Positions 47,071 to 59,085 of a stretch of 64,000 nucleotides of DNA are shown piece after piece. Each line of letters starts with the position of its first letter. Position 1 is the first letter of the stretch. The translations under genes were made by a program, and so were the position numbers. The notes under the pieces are model-generated. The model was not told where the DNA came from, did not search any database, and saw nothing but the letters and a program-made list of their open reading frames with translations. The DNA is from Juglans regia (taxonomy: Eukaryota; Streptophyta; Magnoliopsida; Fagales; Juglandaceae): NCBI RefSeq assembly GCF_001411555.2, contig NC_049910.1, positions 32,335,150 to 32,399,149 on the forward strand. The letters run 5' to 3'.

Positions 47071-47920
47071 AAGAGGATAGCATACATAAGACCTTCATTC
47101 TCTATGGTGGAGTATATTCTCTTACAATGTTTATTCGTACGTGGCTTGAGTTGAATGGAGAGCTATTTTTGTAGGATTTGCAGCTCGACCACTGTGAAGC
47201 AGTTCTGTGATACAATTATATCAGAACAGATTGAGTTGTAGGTTGGATGTCTTCAACCAAGAGTGCGGCTAGGGGATCAAAAATGAATAATATTATATAT
47301 AATTATGAGTTATGCAAGCATTATGCACTTTTTTTTAAAAAAATATATTAAAATCTATCATTAAAAATTTAATTTACTCATAGAATTTTCATATTTATTG
47401 TCTATGATTACAAAAATGATTTATCTTTTCTGATTAAACAAGGGAAAACAACAAACATAAATTAACAACTCTACCCCTAAGCTTTCTGACAATTTCCTTT
47501 TCTTTTTGAAAAAGGCAGAGTAAATTTACTACTGCTGTCCGTCTGTCTGTTCAGGTCACCCTGACACCGTCCTCCACTCACTTTCACCCTCCATGTAAAT
47601 CTAAAATCTCGTGATACGAAATTCATAAAATTCTCGTTAGATCATCAGCATTCAGCCAATTCCTGGCTCCCCCCTAAAGTTCAAATATGTTACTCCAAAA
47701 AGCAACCGAAAATTCTTTTCCGGTCATCCCAAGTCGGGATTCGGCTCCGCCGATTACTCTATTGACAACTCTTTATTATGACAACGTTTTTACTTTTTAT
47801 TAGAAAATTTGATGAAATATTTATTTTGGAAATCTGATTTCCCACCATTCTCTAGATGAGAGAAGAATTTTCAATCTATTGATTTGTTTCTCGGATTAAT
47901 TTAATTGTTTCAATTATATA
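47071..47920. other. Intergenic DNA upstream of LRX
   Basis: No gene seen. 47480-47750 has average base composition but no domain. Confidence 0.4.
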
Positions 47921-48160
47921 TATATACACACAAGTCGTCTACATTTTATAAGAATAATAATATAATTATAATTTTTTTACAATTTATTTTTAAGCAACTA
48001 ATAAAATTATGTCATTCTATTAAAATTAAATTTTAATATTACAAAATTACTCTCTATTTTATATAGATTTGTAAGATAATTGTACATTTTTATTTTATAA
48101 AACTTAATATTATTTGTATAAAGAATAATTTTTATAAAATTTGTGAGCCTTGTGTATATA
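47921..48160. repeat. Candidate MITE upstream of LRX
   Basis: The left end TATATACACACAAGTCGTCTAC and the reverse complement of the right end (TATATACACAAGGCTCACAAAT) align, with TTTTATAA following on both sides. The core is AT-rich and non-coding. It sits about 530 bp before the LRX start codon. Confidence 0.55.
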
Positions 48161-48364
48161 ATTTTTCTTTTGATAAATGATTCGATCAAATAATTGAAGA
48201 CATCTCATTTATCTCATGAACGCGGTATTAGGAGTCCTAACTTAGTGCTACTAATTTTATATTTAATTTTAAAAAACATGGTATCTGATCTTTTCTTTTT
48301 TTTTCTTTAATAAAAAAAATTAAAGAATAAAGTCGAGCTCTGTATACCTCATTGATGAGAGATT

Positions 48365-48688
48365 TCTTAAATTATAAAGAAGAAAGAGATTCTGGTGGGC
48401 ATTGAGCTGTGACATAGCTGTCTTTTTTATGAATTATTTCAGACACACATCTCCAAATTTCCCCCTAGGAAAAAACCCTTCCCTCTTCGCCTCCCTCTCT
48501 CTCCCTCTTCCTCAAGTTCAAAACGAAACCTCCCATTCCCTCTATCCACACTTCCCTCAGATCTCAAGGTGAACATTTCTCGGGTACCCATTTTGCATTT
48601 CCCTGCAGAGAAGAGTTTTGTGATATATAGGCAAAGGAGATCAGCAGAAGGGAGTGGCGTTTGAGAACGTGGATATCTCTCATGTGAG
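48365..48688 (+). promoter_or_regulatory. LRX promoter / 5' leader
   Basis: Not proven. AAATTATAAAGAAG near 48370 is a possible TATA box. The pyrimidine-rich stretch CCCTCTTCGCCTCCCTCTCT and following (48480-48545) is typical of a plant 5' UTR. The start codon ATG is at 48689 after CTCATGTGAG; the ATG at 48680 is followed in frame by TGA and may act as a tiny upstream frame. Confidence 0.4.
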
Positions 48689-50698
48689 ATGAAGAAGACG
48701 ACCCTCTTCACCCATTTTGATCTCTCGCTCCTCATTGTTTCCTTTCTCGGTGCAGTCTCCGTCTGTGCCGCTGAACGGCTCCTTATCACCCCCAATGGAG
48801 GCCTTACCGACGCCGAAGCCTTGTACATCAGGCAGCGTCAGCTCCTGTACTACAGGGACGAGTTCGGAGACAGAGGTGAGAATGTCTACGTCGACCCATC
48901 TCTGGTCTTCGAAAACTCAAGACTTAGAGATGCTTATATAGCTTTGCAAGCTTGGAAGCAAGCTATTCTCTCTGATCCCTTCAATCTAACTAGTGACTGG
49001 GTTGGATCTAGTGTCTGTAAGTACACTGGGGTGTTCTGTGCCCCTGCACCTGATAACCCCAAGATCCGAACCGTCGCTGGCATTGATCTTAACCACGGTG
49101 ACATTGCTGGGTACTTGCCGGAGGAGCTCGGGCTACTCGTTGATCTTGCATTGTTCCACATTAACTCGAACAGGTTTTGTGGTACCGTGCCGCACAAGTT
49201 CAAGAACCTGAAGCTTTTGTTCGAGTTTGATATCAGTAACAATCGCTTTGCCGGTAAGTTCCCAGTGGTGGTGTTGAACCTCCCGCAGCTCAAGTTCCTG
49301 GATCTGAGGTTCAATGAGTTTGAAGGGACTGTACCCAGGGAGCTGTTCGACAAGCCATTGGACGCAATCTTCATCAATCACAACAGGTTCAGGTTCGATC
49401 TACCAGACAATTTCGGGAACTCGCCGGTGTCGGTGATCGTGCTGGCCGACAACAAGTTCCACGGCTGCATCCCGGCGAGCATAGGCAAAATGTCCAACCT
49501 CAACGAGATCATCATGATGAACAACGGGTTCAGATCTTGCTTGCCTGTCGAAATTGGGTTGCTCGCGAATTTGACGGTGTTCGATGTGAGTTTCAACGAG
49601 CTATTGGGCCCATTACCGGACTCCTTTGGCAACCTGTTCAGCATCGAACAGCTCAATGTAGCCCACAACTTGCTGTCCGGGAAAATCCCTGCCGGTATCT
49701 GTAAATTACCGAATCTTCAGAACTTCACCTTCTCGTATAACTTCTTCACTGGCGAGCCACCGGCGTGCTTGAGCCTTCCAGACTTCAGCGACCAGAGGAA
49801 CTGCTTGCCCAATAGTCCGGTCCAGAGGTCCGCCGGGCAATGTAAGTCGTTCTTGTCTAAGCCTGTGGATTGCAATTCCTTTAGATGTTCACCTTTCACT
49901 CCCGTTCTCCCTGCACCTACTCCACCTTCTCCACCTCGTCCTGCACCTTCGCCGCCTGTCCTCTCATTTCCACCACCGTCTACACCGGTATTATCGCCTC
50001 CACCATCTCCACCGGTCTTATTGCCACCACCATCGCCACCAGTCCTATCGCCACCACCGTCGCCACCGGTCCTATCGCCACCTTCTCCACCGGTCTCGTC
50101 GCCACCTTCTCCACCAGTGTACTCCCTGGCTCCACCTCCGCCTCCTTCGCCACCGACAACACGACCACCAGTTCATTCAACACCCCCACCGCCACCTCCA
50201 GTATATTCTCCACCTCCACCTTCACCGTCACCACTCCAACCGTCTCCTCCACTACCTTCGCCACCATTGCCACCTGAATCTGCACCACCGACCTCACCGC
50301 CGCCACCTACTCCACACTATGTGGGCTCTCCACCACCGCCGCCAGTTCCTTCGTTGTCCCCACAGCCATCGCTACCATACTATAATTCACCACCTCCGCC
50401 TCAGCATTCACCACCTCCACCGCCCCCGCCTCCACCTCCTATTTATCCCCATCTATCACCTCCTACGCCTCCAACGTCTGTCTATTCTTCACCTCCCCCA
50501 CCCCCACCCCCGCCTCCTACAGTTTACAATTCGCCACCCCCACCACCCCCTCCAGTTCCATGTGAACCACCCCCTCCGTCACCACCACCGCCAATTGTTT
50601 ATGAAAGCCCGCCACCTCCGACTCCAGTATACGAGGGGCCTTTGCCACCAATCACCGGAGTTTCATATGCATCTCCTCCGCCACCGCCCTTCTACTGA
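48689..50698 (+). CDS. Leucine-rich repeat extensin-like protein (LRX)
   Basis: An intact, intronless 669-residue protein. Residues 1-28 are a signal peptide (LSLLIVSFLGAVSVCAA). 85-130 is the LRR N-terminal cap (AYIALQAWKQAILSDPFNLT, with SSVCKYTGVFC). About nine or ten leucine-rich repeats follow to about 360 (e.g. LPQLKFLDLRFNEFEGTVP), then a cysteine-rich hinge (about 374-402, with NCLP, QCKSF, DCNSFRC). From about 403 to the end is an extensin-like domain rich in SPPPP and VY/YY motifs for hydroxylation and cross-linking. Such chimeric proteins (Arabidopsis LRX1-11) are secreted, anchor in the cell wall and bind RALF peptides to control wall growth. Sequence and single-exon form resemble the vegetative LRX3/4/5 group. 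It is the one clearly functional gene here. Confidence 0.95.
   Translation: MKKTTLFTHFDLSLLIVSFLGAVSVCAAERLLITPNGGLTDAEALYIRQRQLLYYRDEFGDRGENVYVDPSLVFENSRLRDAYIALQAWKQAILSDPFNLTSDWVGSSVCKYTGVFCAPAPDNPKIRTVAGIDLNHGDIAGYLPEELGLLVDLALFHINSNRFCGTVPHKFKNLKLLFEFDISNNRFAGKFPVVVLNLPQLKFLDLRFNEFEGTVPRELFDKPLDAIFINHNRFRFDLPDNFGNSPVSVIVLADNKFHGCIPASIGKMSNLNEIIMMNNGFRSCLPVEIGLLANLTVFDVSFNELLGPLPDSFGNLFSIEQLNVAHNLLSGKIPAGICKLPNLQNFTFSYNFFTGEPPACLSLPDFSDQRNCLPNSPVQRSAGQCKSFLSKPVDCNSFRCSPFTPVLPAPTPPSPPRPAPSPPVLSFPPPSTPVLSPPPSPPVLLPPPSPPVLSPPPSPPVLSPPSPPVSSPPSPPVYSLAPPPPPSPPTTRPPVHSTPPPPPPVYSPPPPSPSPLQPSPPLPSPPLPPESAPPTSPPPPTPHYVGSPPPPPVPSLSPQPSLPYYNSPPPPQHSPPPPPPPPPPIYPHLSPPTPPTSVYSSPPPPPPPPPTVYNSPPPPPPPVPCEPPPPSPPPPIVYESPPPPTPVYEGPLPPITGVSYASPPPPPFY
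49975..50130 (+). repeat. Tandem PPPSPPVLS-coding repeats in LRX
   Basis: Roughly 27-bp units coding PPPSPPVLS and shortened forms (PPSPPVSS, PPSPPVYS) follow each other. Such units change copy number easily by slippage. Confidence 0.75.
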
Positions 50699-51026
50699 TT
50701 CTTTTGAGAATTTTCCTCTTTACCTTTCGTCAACCACGAGCAGAACTCACATTTATGGGAACGGCCGTTGCTTCTTTTTCCTCATCCTGTGCTCTATCTC
50801 CACCTACCCTTCTTTCTCGTTGGGCGATTCTCGCCGCTCACGGAGGAAGGATAAACATAGAGAACGTAAAAGGGTGTGTCGCAGCTCTAGAAATGATCTC
50901 CTGCATTGTTGTCCAAGAAGTAGGGAAGAGGTGAAAGATAGAGAGAGAGACTGCGAAGAGAGAACGGTGAGAGGAGAAAGTCGCTACAGCATTTATTTTG
51001 AATTGTTATGGATATTTGAGTTGTGA

Positions 51027-51032
51027 AATAAA
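51027..51032 (+). terminator. Candidate LRX poly(A) signal
   Basis: AATAAA about 330 bp after the LRX stop codon; no better match is closer. It is likely but unproven. Confidence 0.45.
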
Positions 51033-53009
51033 ATTTGGCAGTGGAAGAGTAGGGTTGCAGAAAAAGTGTATGTATAGGGATGAAAACTGGAGACCATAAT
51101 TCAGTACTGCATGGTACAAAGGCAGCACTTTCTGCTGCTGCTTCATGTTTGTGGGTTTTATTGTTGTTATGTCTCTCTTTGATATCATATTTTTGTTTCT
51201 TATTCCTTTCCTATTTATGGTATAATCATGAACATTTTATTTGTATTTGATTCTCTAAATTCAGATCAATTCCTTTCTCAACTCATTTGTTGAATCCGTC
51301 TGTGATTGGATAAATGACAAACAACCTTGGTCTCTCTGGGAGTCTTTTCTGATACGTTGTTTGGATAGACATGTTTTCAATTTCTTGTTTCAGTCAGATT
51401 CCGGAGGATGGGATTCGATTAGTCCCATATCAGTATACCCATGAGTGCACTGAGCAAACCTCTGGTTTCTTAGTTTCTCGATGTCTGAAATAGAACTATT
51501 AATTTCCAGTCTATGGTGGAAAATTTTAATAATCATTCTGATCTTGTGGCAATATATGAGGGGTTCACCAAAGGGAATGACTCAAATGGCAAGTCATTCG
51601 ACTAAAGTTTGAACTCTTGGATGTAAACCGCGTCTCAGGTGAAGAACCGGTGATTTTTAATGGCCAGGTCTCCGGATTCCTCGTAGACAAAAAAAAAAGT
51701 CCTTTCACCTAGGAGAGAGTCATCTTCCTGTAATCTCCTGAAACCGCGATCAAGGTCGCAGGCCCCAACTGAGATCCCCGTGGGACCTGAATGGCCAACC
51801 CATATTCCATGATTTGGGTCACTTTTATAAAGCCTGAGCCGAGCTTTATCATTAGATAAATAGTGTTGGGGTTTGCAGCATGTCATGTGCAAACTCTCAA
51901 CATTTGTTTGAAAAGTTGAATTCAAACCCGTTTACTTCACGCTGACACTTGCTTTCCCATTGAAATTTGGAATGTTCATCTCATTATGCTCATAAAAAGC
52001 TTCAAAAGGTTTTAGTCAGGTTGAATGAGTAACGTGTCTTTATAATCCCTACTGTATTTTTGTTCATGTTTCCCTGATATGCATCGTTATCACATCCCCA
52101 ATGCCGTGCTTCCAACTGTTGTGCATTTCTTAGGAAAAAGTAGTGTGCTTTTTCTGTTCAAAGACCCATAAAAGTTAAAAAGGGATAGAGGGAATTTAGT
52201 ATTTCAATTTTTCTCTTCTTTGTGTTTTCCGACTATTTTGTTTAGAATATATTTAATTTTTTTAATAAGTCAGGTGGCACAATATGGTCATACCACATCA
52301 ATGAGATAAAGTTTGCAAGTAATCCTATTCATCATCTTAATTTTCATCATATTCTCATCATTTCATGAAGTGATATTAGATGCTTAGAGATTATTTATTA
52401 TATTTCATTTGTGAACCTATTATCTAATATCATATTATGAGATAATGAGAAAATAAATAATAAATAAATTTATTCAAAATTTGCAAAATAATTATGGAGC
52501 ATAGTAGCAATACTCATCTAGAAAATCAAATCAATATTAAATAAAAAAACATCATGCCAATGTTGCATCGTGGCCTCCACGGTGACTCGCAAAGGTTTCT
52601 GAATAAAATATGCACCTTGCTTTTTAAATGTTCCTGCCAAGTTTATAGGCATAGCGGTCTAACTCTTCCCTCATTAAGGCAAAAACATGTTTTCACAACT
52701 TGGATGATTTTCACAAGGTTAAAGACAAACCGGAGAAAGTGTAGCCCTTTCAAGGGGTCCTACAATCCCCCAGTTTTGTGTCGTATATATGCTTCCTTGA
52801 TGCCCATATGCATAAGACTGGCAGTTGCAGCACAGGTCGTTTTCTGGGTGAGAATTTGGATTAGAACACAACTTTTTTATTGGGGGATGATTCTTGTCAA
52901 ATATATGATCATGTTGCCATTCTTCACAAAATCCTCTTCTGAGCAACTGGGGAAGATGAAAAGAAAATGAACCCACTAATGATCTTTGTCTGCATATTAC
53001 TCTCTACTT
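51033..53009. other. Intergenic DNA downstream of LRX
   Basis: 51545-51700 contains a tRNA-like layout (ATGGCAAGTCA resembling an A box and GTTTGAACTC resembling a B box) and then an A-rich run at about 51687, so a decayed SINE is possible. Frames at 51635-51925 (minus) and 52554-52970 (plus) have no recognised domain. No gene is called. Confidence 0.4.
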
Positions 53010-53095
53010 CACAAATTATACAATAATATTTTATTATTATTCACAAACTATTTTACTACTATTTACAAATCATCTGAGATATACTCATTTCATAT
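53010..53095. repeat. Partial MITE related to 39950-40277
   Basis: TAATATTTTATTATTATTCAC followed by ACTATTTACAAATCATCTGAG is the reverse of blocks at 39970-40015. Confidence 0.45.
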
Positions 53096-55768
53096 TGGAT
53101 CAACTGATTATCCGACCCAAATAGTAAAAATGACTAACTTGAGAGTCAATTCGGATCATGCAAGTCAGCACGAATATGATAAGATTATATAATGGGTCAA
53201 TTAATTGATTAGGAGACGATTTTATTCAACTATAACCCTATTAATATTACTCGTCGGGACTATATTAAATTCACGAATAGGAATTTATGGTCTTGCCATA
53301 TAATTAATGACCCATCTTTAAGATAAAATGAAAATCTGTCAGGATATCCCCACCAAGCTCCAGGGATGGTGATGTTATGATAGTCACATGGGAGTTGTTA
53401 CTACTTTCCACATCATATGTGGTGCTACGAGCGTCGAGAATGTTATTGTAACGAGTTGGTTGACTTGCTCTCATTAACTCAAATAGGACACAAACACCAT
53501 TTATTTAGGACTCTTTATAGACAGCCTGGGATTAGGTCGGATACATTAGTGGCACGCCATAAAGTGATGCTCTATATCTTGAACCCCTCACCAATTTTCT
53601 TCAATACATACAAATAAATACAAAAGGGAATTGAAACCTTACCTCAACTATATAGCTATACTATTCAATTCAATTGATTCATTAATTAGTCAATGTGATT
53701 TACTATGCATCAACCACTATTCATTTTCACACTCCACATCTATAATTTTTTCATAGAGTGTGAAAGTATTTTTCATAAGGTATTGGGGTGTTTTTTTTAT
53801 AGGGTATGGAGTGGTGAATAGTGACTGATAAGAAGAATTTATCTTACACAAATGGGTCAGAAAGAGGAATCTATCTAGATGAAGATAAGAGGATGATATG
53901 CACAGTAGAAAAGGTTTTTAATGCTTCTTTTTGTACATCTAGGGTAATGGTTATTTGATGGTCCCTTTGTTGAATATGGTTAAATTAGTTGAGTGGCCCA
54001 AGCAATAAAACTGGCTATGCTAAACTAATTGATCATGTGCTCTATTAATCACAGGCACTGTCCTAGAAAAAAGGTACAAAACTCCACAGCAAAAATGGAG
54101 TATTAGGTAGTTATTTGAGTCATTTTTTTGGCCAGATGCCATTATTTTCCCCAACAACAATAGTACCCAATGCCAGCCTAAGTTATTATTATTGGATAAG
54201 AAATGAAGTCTCTTTTAGCATTGGCATTGTGTTAGATAATGCATGCCTAGCTGAAATTTAGCCAAAACCATTTATTTTGACCAACATTAGATTAGTTATG
54301 GTGCTTTTGACCAACAATGCCTCTCTCTCTCTCTTAAATATTGGTATTGGTTATATATTTGTGCTGGTTTTTGGTTATTTTGTGAAAGATATCTATTATT
54401 TAAATTTTATTTGTTTTGGTTTTTTCTAGGTGCTAGTGAAAGAGCATTATATTTTTCTATGAAGACATATTTATATAATGAAATAAAAACTTATTTTATT
54501 TTAAAACTACTATAAGAAGACTAGATTAAAAAATAAGAAAATTTCAAAAAATATGGAGAAAATAATAGCTTATTCAATGTAGAGTGCATTTCAGATGTTA
54601 TTATTAAGAGTTTTGCTATGTACAAGCAAGTTTGCGTACCAATCTGCGTACTAATGTTGTTGCCTTCATATTTTAACTTAACACTTTCTAACCAATCATA
54701 TTAAATGAGTGCGCATTACAGAATTGCTTACAATTAGATTTTTCCTATTATCAAAATAGAAATTGTAGCATCCTTGGTGAAATTTTAGCTAATCCAATAT
54801 CAATACTCAGAGGAACACAATGGAATAAACCATCCGCTCAGGCCCATTTAATATGGGCTTTAGGTATCAGATCTTCTTGGGTCAAAACCTAAGTGCCCTC
54901 TTAGTCAGTGTGATCCACATACGGCCCAATCGAATAGAAGGTTCTAATATGTATGTCTATAGATATCTGCAATGATCCTTACCAACCCAAAAAATCAAAC
55001 TGAATTACGAGCACTGGCAAATAGGTATTCATTAGGGAAAAAAAGAAAGAAAAGAGAAAAGAGAAAAGAGAAATTATATTTTTATTTTTAGGTGTGCAAG
55101 TACCGTGCACAAAATTTATACACTTAATGATTGTATCTAGCATTATAAAAAAAAAAAAACTTAATGTGACCAATTTACCCTATCCAAGTTTGTGATGTGG
55201 CAATATTGGAACATCCTATTTATAAGCTAATTCAGTGTTTCGTGCTTGGACTATGCTTATCATTTTACCCGTAACTGGCTTCTAAAAAAAGAAAAACAAG
55301 AAGAAGAAAGAAACTTAAGCCTCGAACTTCACTAATATTGTAGGTTGATATGTATGTATATATATATATATGGCACAATTAGTAGAAAGCAAGTGCAAAC
55401 ACTTGATGGAAAAAGTTGTGGAGTTAAAATTGGAAAAGAGAGCATCATACTTTAAAAACAATAGCTAGAGATTCCTCCTTCGATTTAATTTGTCTCTTAC
55501 GTACGCTTTCGGCATTAAATGATTGAGAATGTTATAACTTATTACATTCTGTTAGGCATCATCGATCTTATGTTTTTTTAAAGGCAATCTTCACGTCTCT
55601 TTGTGTTAAAGCATTAGGATATATATAATAATAGAATTTCTATCTAAGTAATTTGCCCGCAAGTATGATTCGGTCTTACAAGTTTTAATAATTTGCTTTT
55701 GCAAAAGGGGTCTCTTAGCTGCCTTTTTCAGCTAACACGTACAGTATTTTAAAGTAATGTTAGATATA
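53096..55768. other. AT-rich intergenic DNA, no gene recognised
   Basis: No domain in any frame. 54600-54730 may be a further MITE (GTACAAGCAAGTTTGCGTAC near the left end), but its ends are weak. Confidence 0.45.
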
Positions 55769-55878
55769 AGTTTCAAATAGATAAGTCTCATTAATAAAAA
55801 ATAAATTTTTTTACACTTTATTTTAAGTAGGATCTACTTTTTTACAAGAGCTTGTACGTGACTTGTCTATTTGAAACT
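55769..55878. repeat. 110-bp MITE with good inverted repeats
   Basis: AGTTTCAAATAGATAAGTC at the left and its inverted match GACTTGTCTATTTGAAACT at the right differ at one base of 19. There is no coding content. Confidence 0.7.
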
Positions 55879-56745
55879 TTTACACAATCATTTTTCTAGT
55901 TGTGCCTATGGTAGTTCATCTGGCTGATTACAAGCTCTTAATTACTAACATGGAGGACCAATTTGGACCAACTACAATATTGCTTGACGACCAAAACAGA
56001 TGGTTTGAGTTTTAAAGAGAGATAGACACAATATTAATTAATACTCATGCGAGATTATAATGATAAAAAGTTATAGACGTAAGAGTACAATATCAAATAC
56101 TATCAAATCTACATAATGTCATGTCTATCTGTCTCTAGAATGAATGTCTTGCTCCTTACCATTTATATGCTTTGTTTTGTTTTATTTTGTTGGTTAGTAT
56201 CCTGCCGTAAAGGAGGGAGATGATCACCTAGGTTGGTTGGCGATTTGGAGATCTAAATAATCCTATAAATACATATATATATATATATATTTTCGTATTA
56301 TCCAAATTTGTGATGATCCATTAGGGATGAATTACTAGTTGATGTGATTTTTGGACCGATTAATATCTTTTATAATTCTTGTGTTTTTAACTCTAAACAC
56401 TATAACGAAAGATATAAACATATCAAATGAATTTTTCAAATATTAAATTCTCGCAAAATGTAGTACAATTAATTTTATATGTTTTTCTTTCTTCTACTTT
56501 AGTCAAGAATTTAAATAATATTGATCCATTTAATTACTAATAGTAGATCACGTAATAATTTTTTTTTCCCTCTCAGACTCAGACTAGAAAATTAAAAGAA
56601 AAAATAATTTCTTATATAATGTTAAATTTCTAAAACATGAATCTTTTTCATTTCTGAAACTTATTTTTACAATAAAAGAATTCACAAATAAATAGATACA
56701 TGAGCATTAGCTGTCTATGGTAACAAATAAAATAGAGGATTGCTA
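55879..56745. other. AT-rich intergenic DNA, no gene recognised
   Basis: Only a TA microsatellite at about 56272-56291 stands out. Confidence 0.45.
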
Positions 56746-56906
56746 TAGCTACAAATAGATTATACAAAAACAATTCTACAAACTGATAAGATTTGATGTG
56801 ATCTGTTAGATCTACTTTACAATAAAAATAACTTTACAATCTGACGAATCACATGAAAAACACGTTAGTTTGTGAGATTATTTTTTGTGTAATCCATTTG
56901 TGACTA
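56746..56906. repeat. 161-bp MITE with inverted repeats
   Basis: TAGCTACAAATAGATTATAC at the left pairs with the reverse complement of GTGTAATCCATTTGTGACTA at the right with four mismatches of 20. It is close to the end of the Copia fragment and non-coding. Confidence 0.65.
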
Positions 56907-56999
56907 AAGTATTTCCCAATAAGATATGGAAATAATGTACAATTTCTAGAATCATGGCTAATTCCTAAAAACATGGTGCTGCTGATCTTGTTGTTGATT

Positions 57000-57589
57000 T
57001 GGTGCCAAGTATCCTGTCAATACTCCCCCTCAAGTTGGCACATGGAGATTAGTAATGCCCAACTTGCGTAAAAAATGATTGGAGAGTTCACATCCTAATG
57101 CTTTGGTAAAAATATTAGCAACTTGCTGATGGGAGGAGGTATGAACGGTTGTAAGGAGACCGGACTAGATTTTTTCACGAATGATGTGACAGTCAATCTC
57201 AATATATGAGGTGTGTTCATAAAACACAGGATTGTGAGCGTTGTGGAGAGCATATTGATTGTCACAATGTAAGCTGATGGGTTCGGAGTGAGAAACACCA
57301 AGATCATGGAGGAGCTGTTTCAACCAAGTGAGTTCGCAAGTGGTGACGGCCATGGCGTAATATTTAGCTTCAGTTGAAGATCGTGCCACTATCGTTTATT
57401 TCTTTGTACGCTAGGAAATGGGGCTAGTGCCTAGTTGAATGAAGTAGCCTGTGATGGAGTGACGGGTGGTGGGGCAGCTGGCCAATTCTGAACCGGTGTA
57501 GGTGGTAACATGTAAACCATTAGAGGAGGAGAAAAAAATGCCTTGTTACGGATTGCCTTTGATATAATGAAGAACACGAGTGGTGATCA
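57000..57589 (-). pseudogene. Ty1/Copia RNase H and polyprotein end, fragment
   Basis: On the minus strand, RVLHYIKGNP at the break point, then GLHVTTYTGSELASCP and, in 57165-57389, SSTEAKYYAMAVTTCELTWL with CDNQYALHNAHNPVFYEHTS. These are the Copia RNase H domain and the end of the polyprotein. Downstream in transcription direction come HQQVANIFTKALG and a PPT-like TTGAGGGGGAGTA at 57021-57033 (shown as reverse complement). A likely 3' LTR start follows near 57018. The homology stops dead at 57589, where an Athila-type LTR begins. Stops and frameshifts are few but present. Confidence 0.8.
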
Positions 57590-59072
57590 TGCCCAAACTA
57601 TTACGCAATGGTATAATATAATTCAGGGTGTCGATCCAAAATGAGTCGGAAGAAACAATACAAGATGCAAGCTTAAGGGAAAAGATTAAATGAAAATATG
57701 ACAAAAATATGAAAATTTTACCTAAAACATGCAATTAAAATGAGATTAGGGCATGGGCAAAAAGGCAAGTAAAGTTTCTGGCTTTTACCTATAGGATCCA
57801 ATATTCTGACTTTTTCAAACCAAACTATATATACAATTAAGAATTATAGCACAAAATTTCCAATTGGAAGATATGACATTATATTCATATATTTTCTCAA
57901 ATTTAATTTTAGAATCTATTCCTCATTTACAAACTACAGTTTTCATATATAAAAATGAATATCAGATCTAAAGATGACACTATTTTCACAAACAATAGTG
58001 TAGCAAAAGATCACATCAATAGCATGAAAAACTTGTTTTAAGTCACAATCATATATTCATAATCCTATAGCTCAACAAACTATAACAAGATTTAATATAA
58101 TTGTCTCAAACTTATAATATCCAAAACAAATAAAGAATTCAATCCTAGAATCTTAAAAATTAAAGCTTAATCTGTGAATTGAAATAAAGTTAAAGTATTT
58201 TCACCAATTGATTACTACCCTAAGCTTTACCCAAGTTTTAGTTCTCTATAGAAGAACTAAAAAATAAAAATGGTATTTTTTTCTCCTCTCTTGAACTATG
58301 CCTCTTGCCTTCAAACTTTTCCCCATGATATGCTTCTCTTGAGTATAAAAGAAACCCTAATGTTTTTCTGATTCCCGCATAAAAAATGACTTAACTTTTA
58401 GGATTTAGATTGGTAGCCGCGTACGCGCTTCAAGAGTCAGAATCTGGACATCCTTATCCGATATAAATTTGTAGCCCCTTAAGATAGCTTTCCAATGTAT
58501 CAAGAATCACATCAATCGGATGTGTGAGTAGAAAGTTATGATCAAAACACTAAGTATGCCTTGACGGTCTCCTAGCACATTTTAGACTTTGACTTCTTGC
58601 AGTTTCCTTTTGTGATTTGTTTTTTTTTTTCTCTTGATCCGAATTACTCTCAAACCCACCTTATTCGAAGTTATCATTTATTTGATATTTTGAGAAGTTA
58701 TTCCAACGTGAAGTCTTCTCATATTGAAGCATCCTTACTTTGTTGAAAGTCCACACGCCTATCCACATTGAAAGTCACCAACGTTGAAAATGAAGAGTCT
58801 TTATTACTTGAAAGTCTTACTCAATTCAAAAGTCATGTTTCGTTGAAAACTCTTGAAAATTATTCAAATTCAAAAATCTCTTTGAATTTGACTAGGCTAT
58901 AGCTCTCTTTTTTATGGTTTCTGAAATTAAACATAAAAATGTGCTTAAGAGTATCTCAAAATAAATAGAAACTAAATTCAAGAATACAGATTAATTCATA
59001 TGATTTCTATTCACATTTTAATATTTTAGTCCAATCATCAGGTATTTAAAGTGCACTTGCGTGCACTCATCA
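57590..59072 (-). repeat. 3' LTR of the Athila-type element
   Basis: The plus-strand limits TGCCCAAACT...GTGCACTCATCA give TG..CA termini in both directions, 1483 bp, a usual size for Athila LTRs. A purine tract AAGTTGAGGGGTG (minus strand, 59073-59085) abuts its start exactly, as a PPT should. GATCA precedes it at 57585-57589 as the possible half of a target duplication; the other half was not found. Confidence 0.7.
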
Positions 59073-59085
59073 CACCCCTCAACTT

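Noticed and set aside
49885..51026. Long plus-strand frames 49885-50277 and 50319-51026 overlapping LRX
   Set aside because: They are out-of-frame readings of the proline-rich extensin repeats and 3' UTR; composition (Thr/Ser or His/Leu runs) follows from the SPPPP codons, not from a separate gene.
51635..51925. Minus frame (96 residues) with GIWVGHSGPTGISVG
   Set aside because: It overlaps the possible SINE region; no domain recognised and no plausible gene structure.
52554..52970. 138-residue plus frame
   Set aside because: No recognisable domain or signal on either strand; kept as unexplained intergenic DNA.
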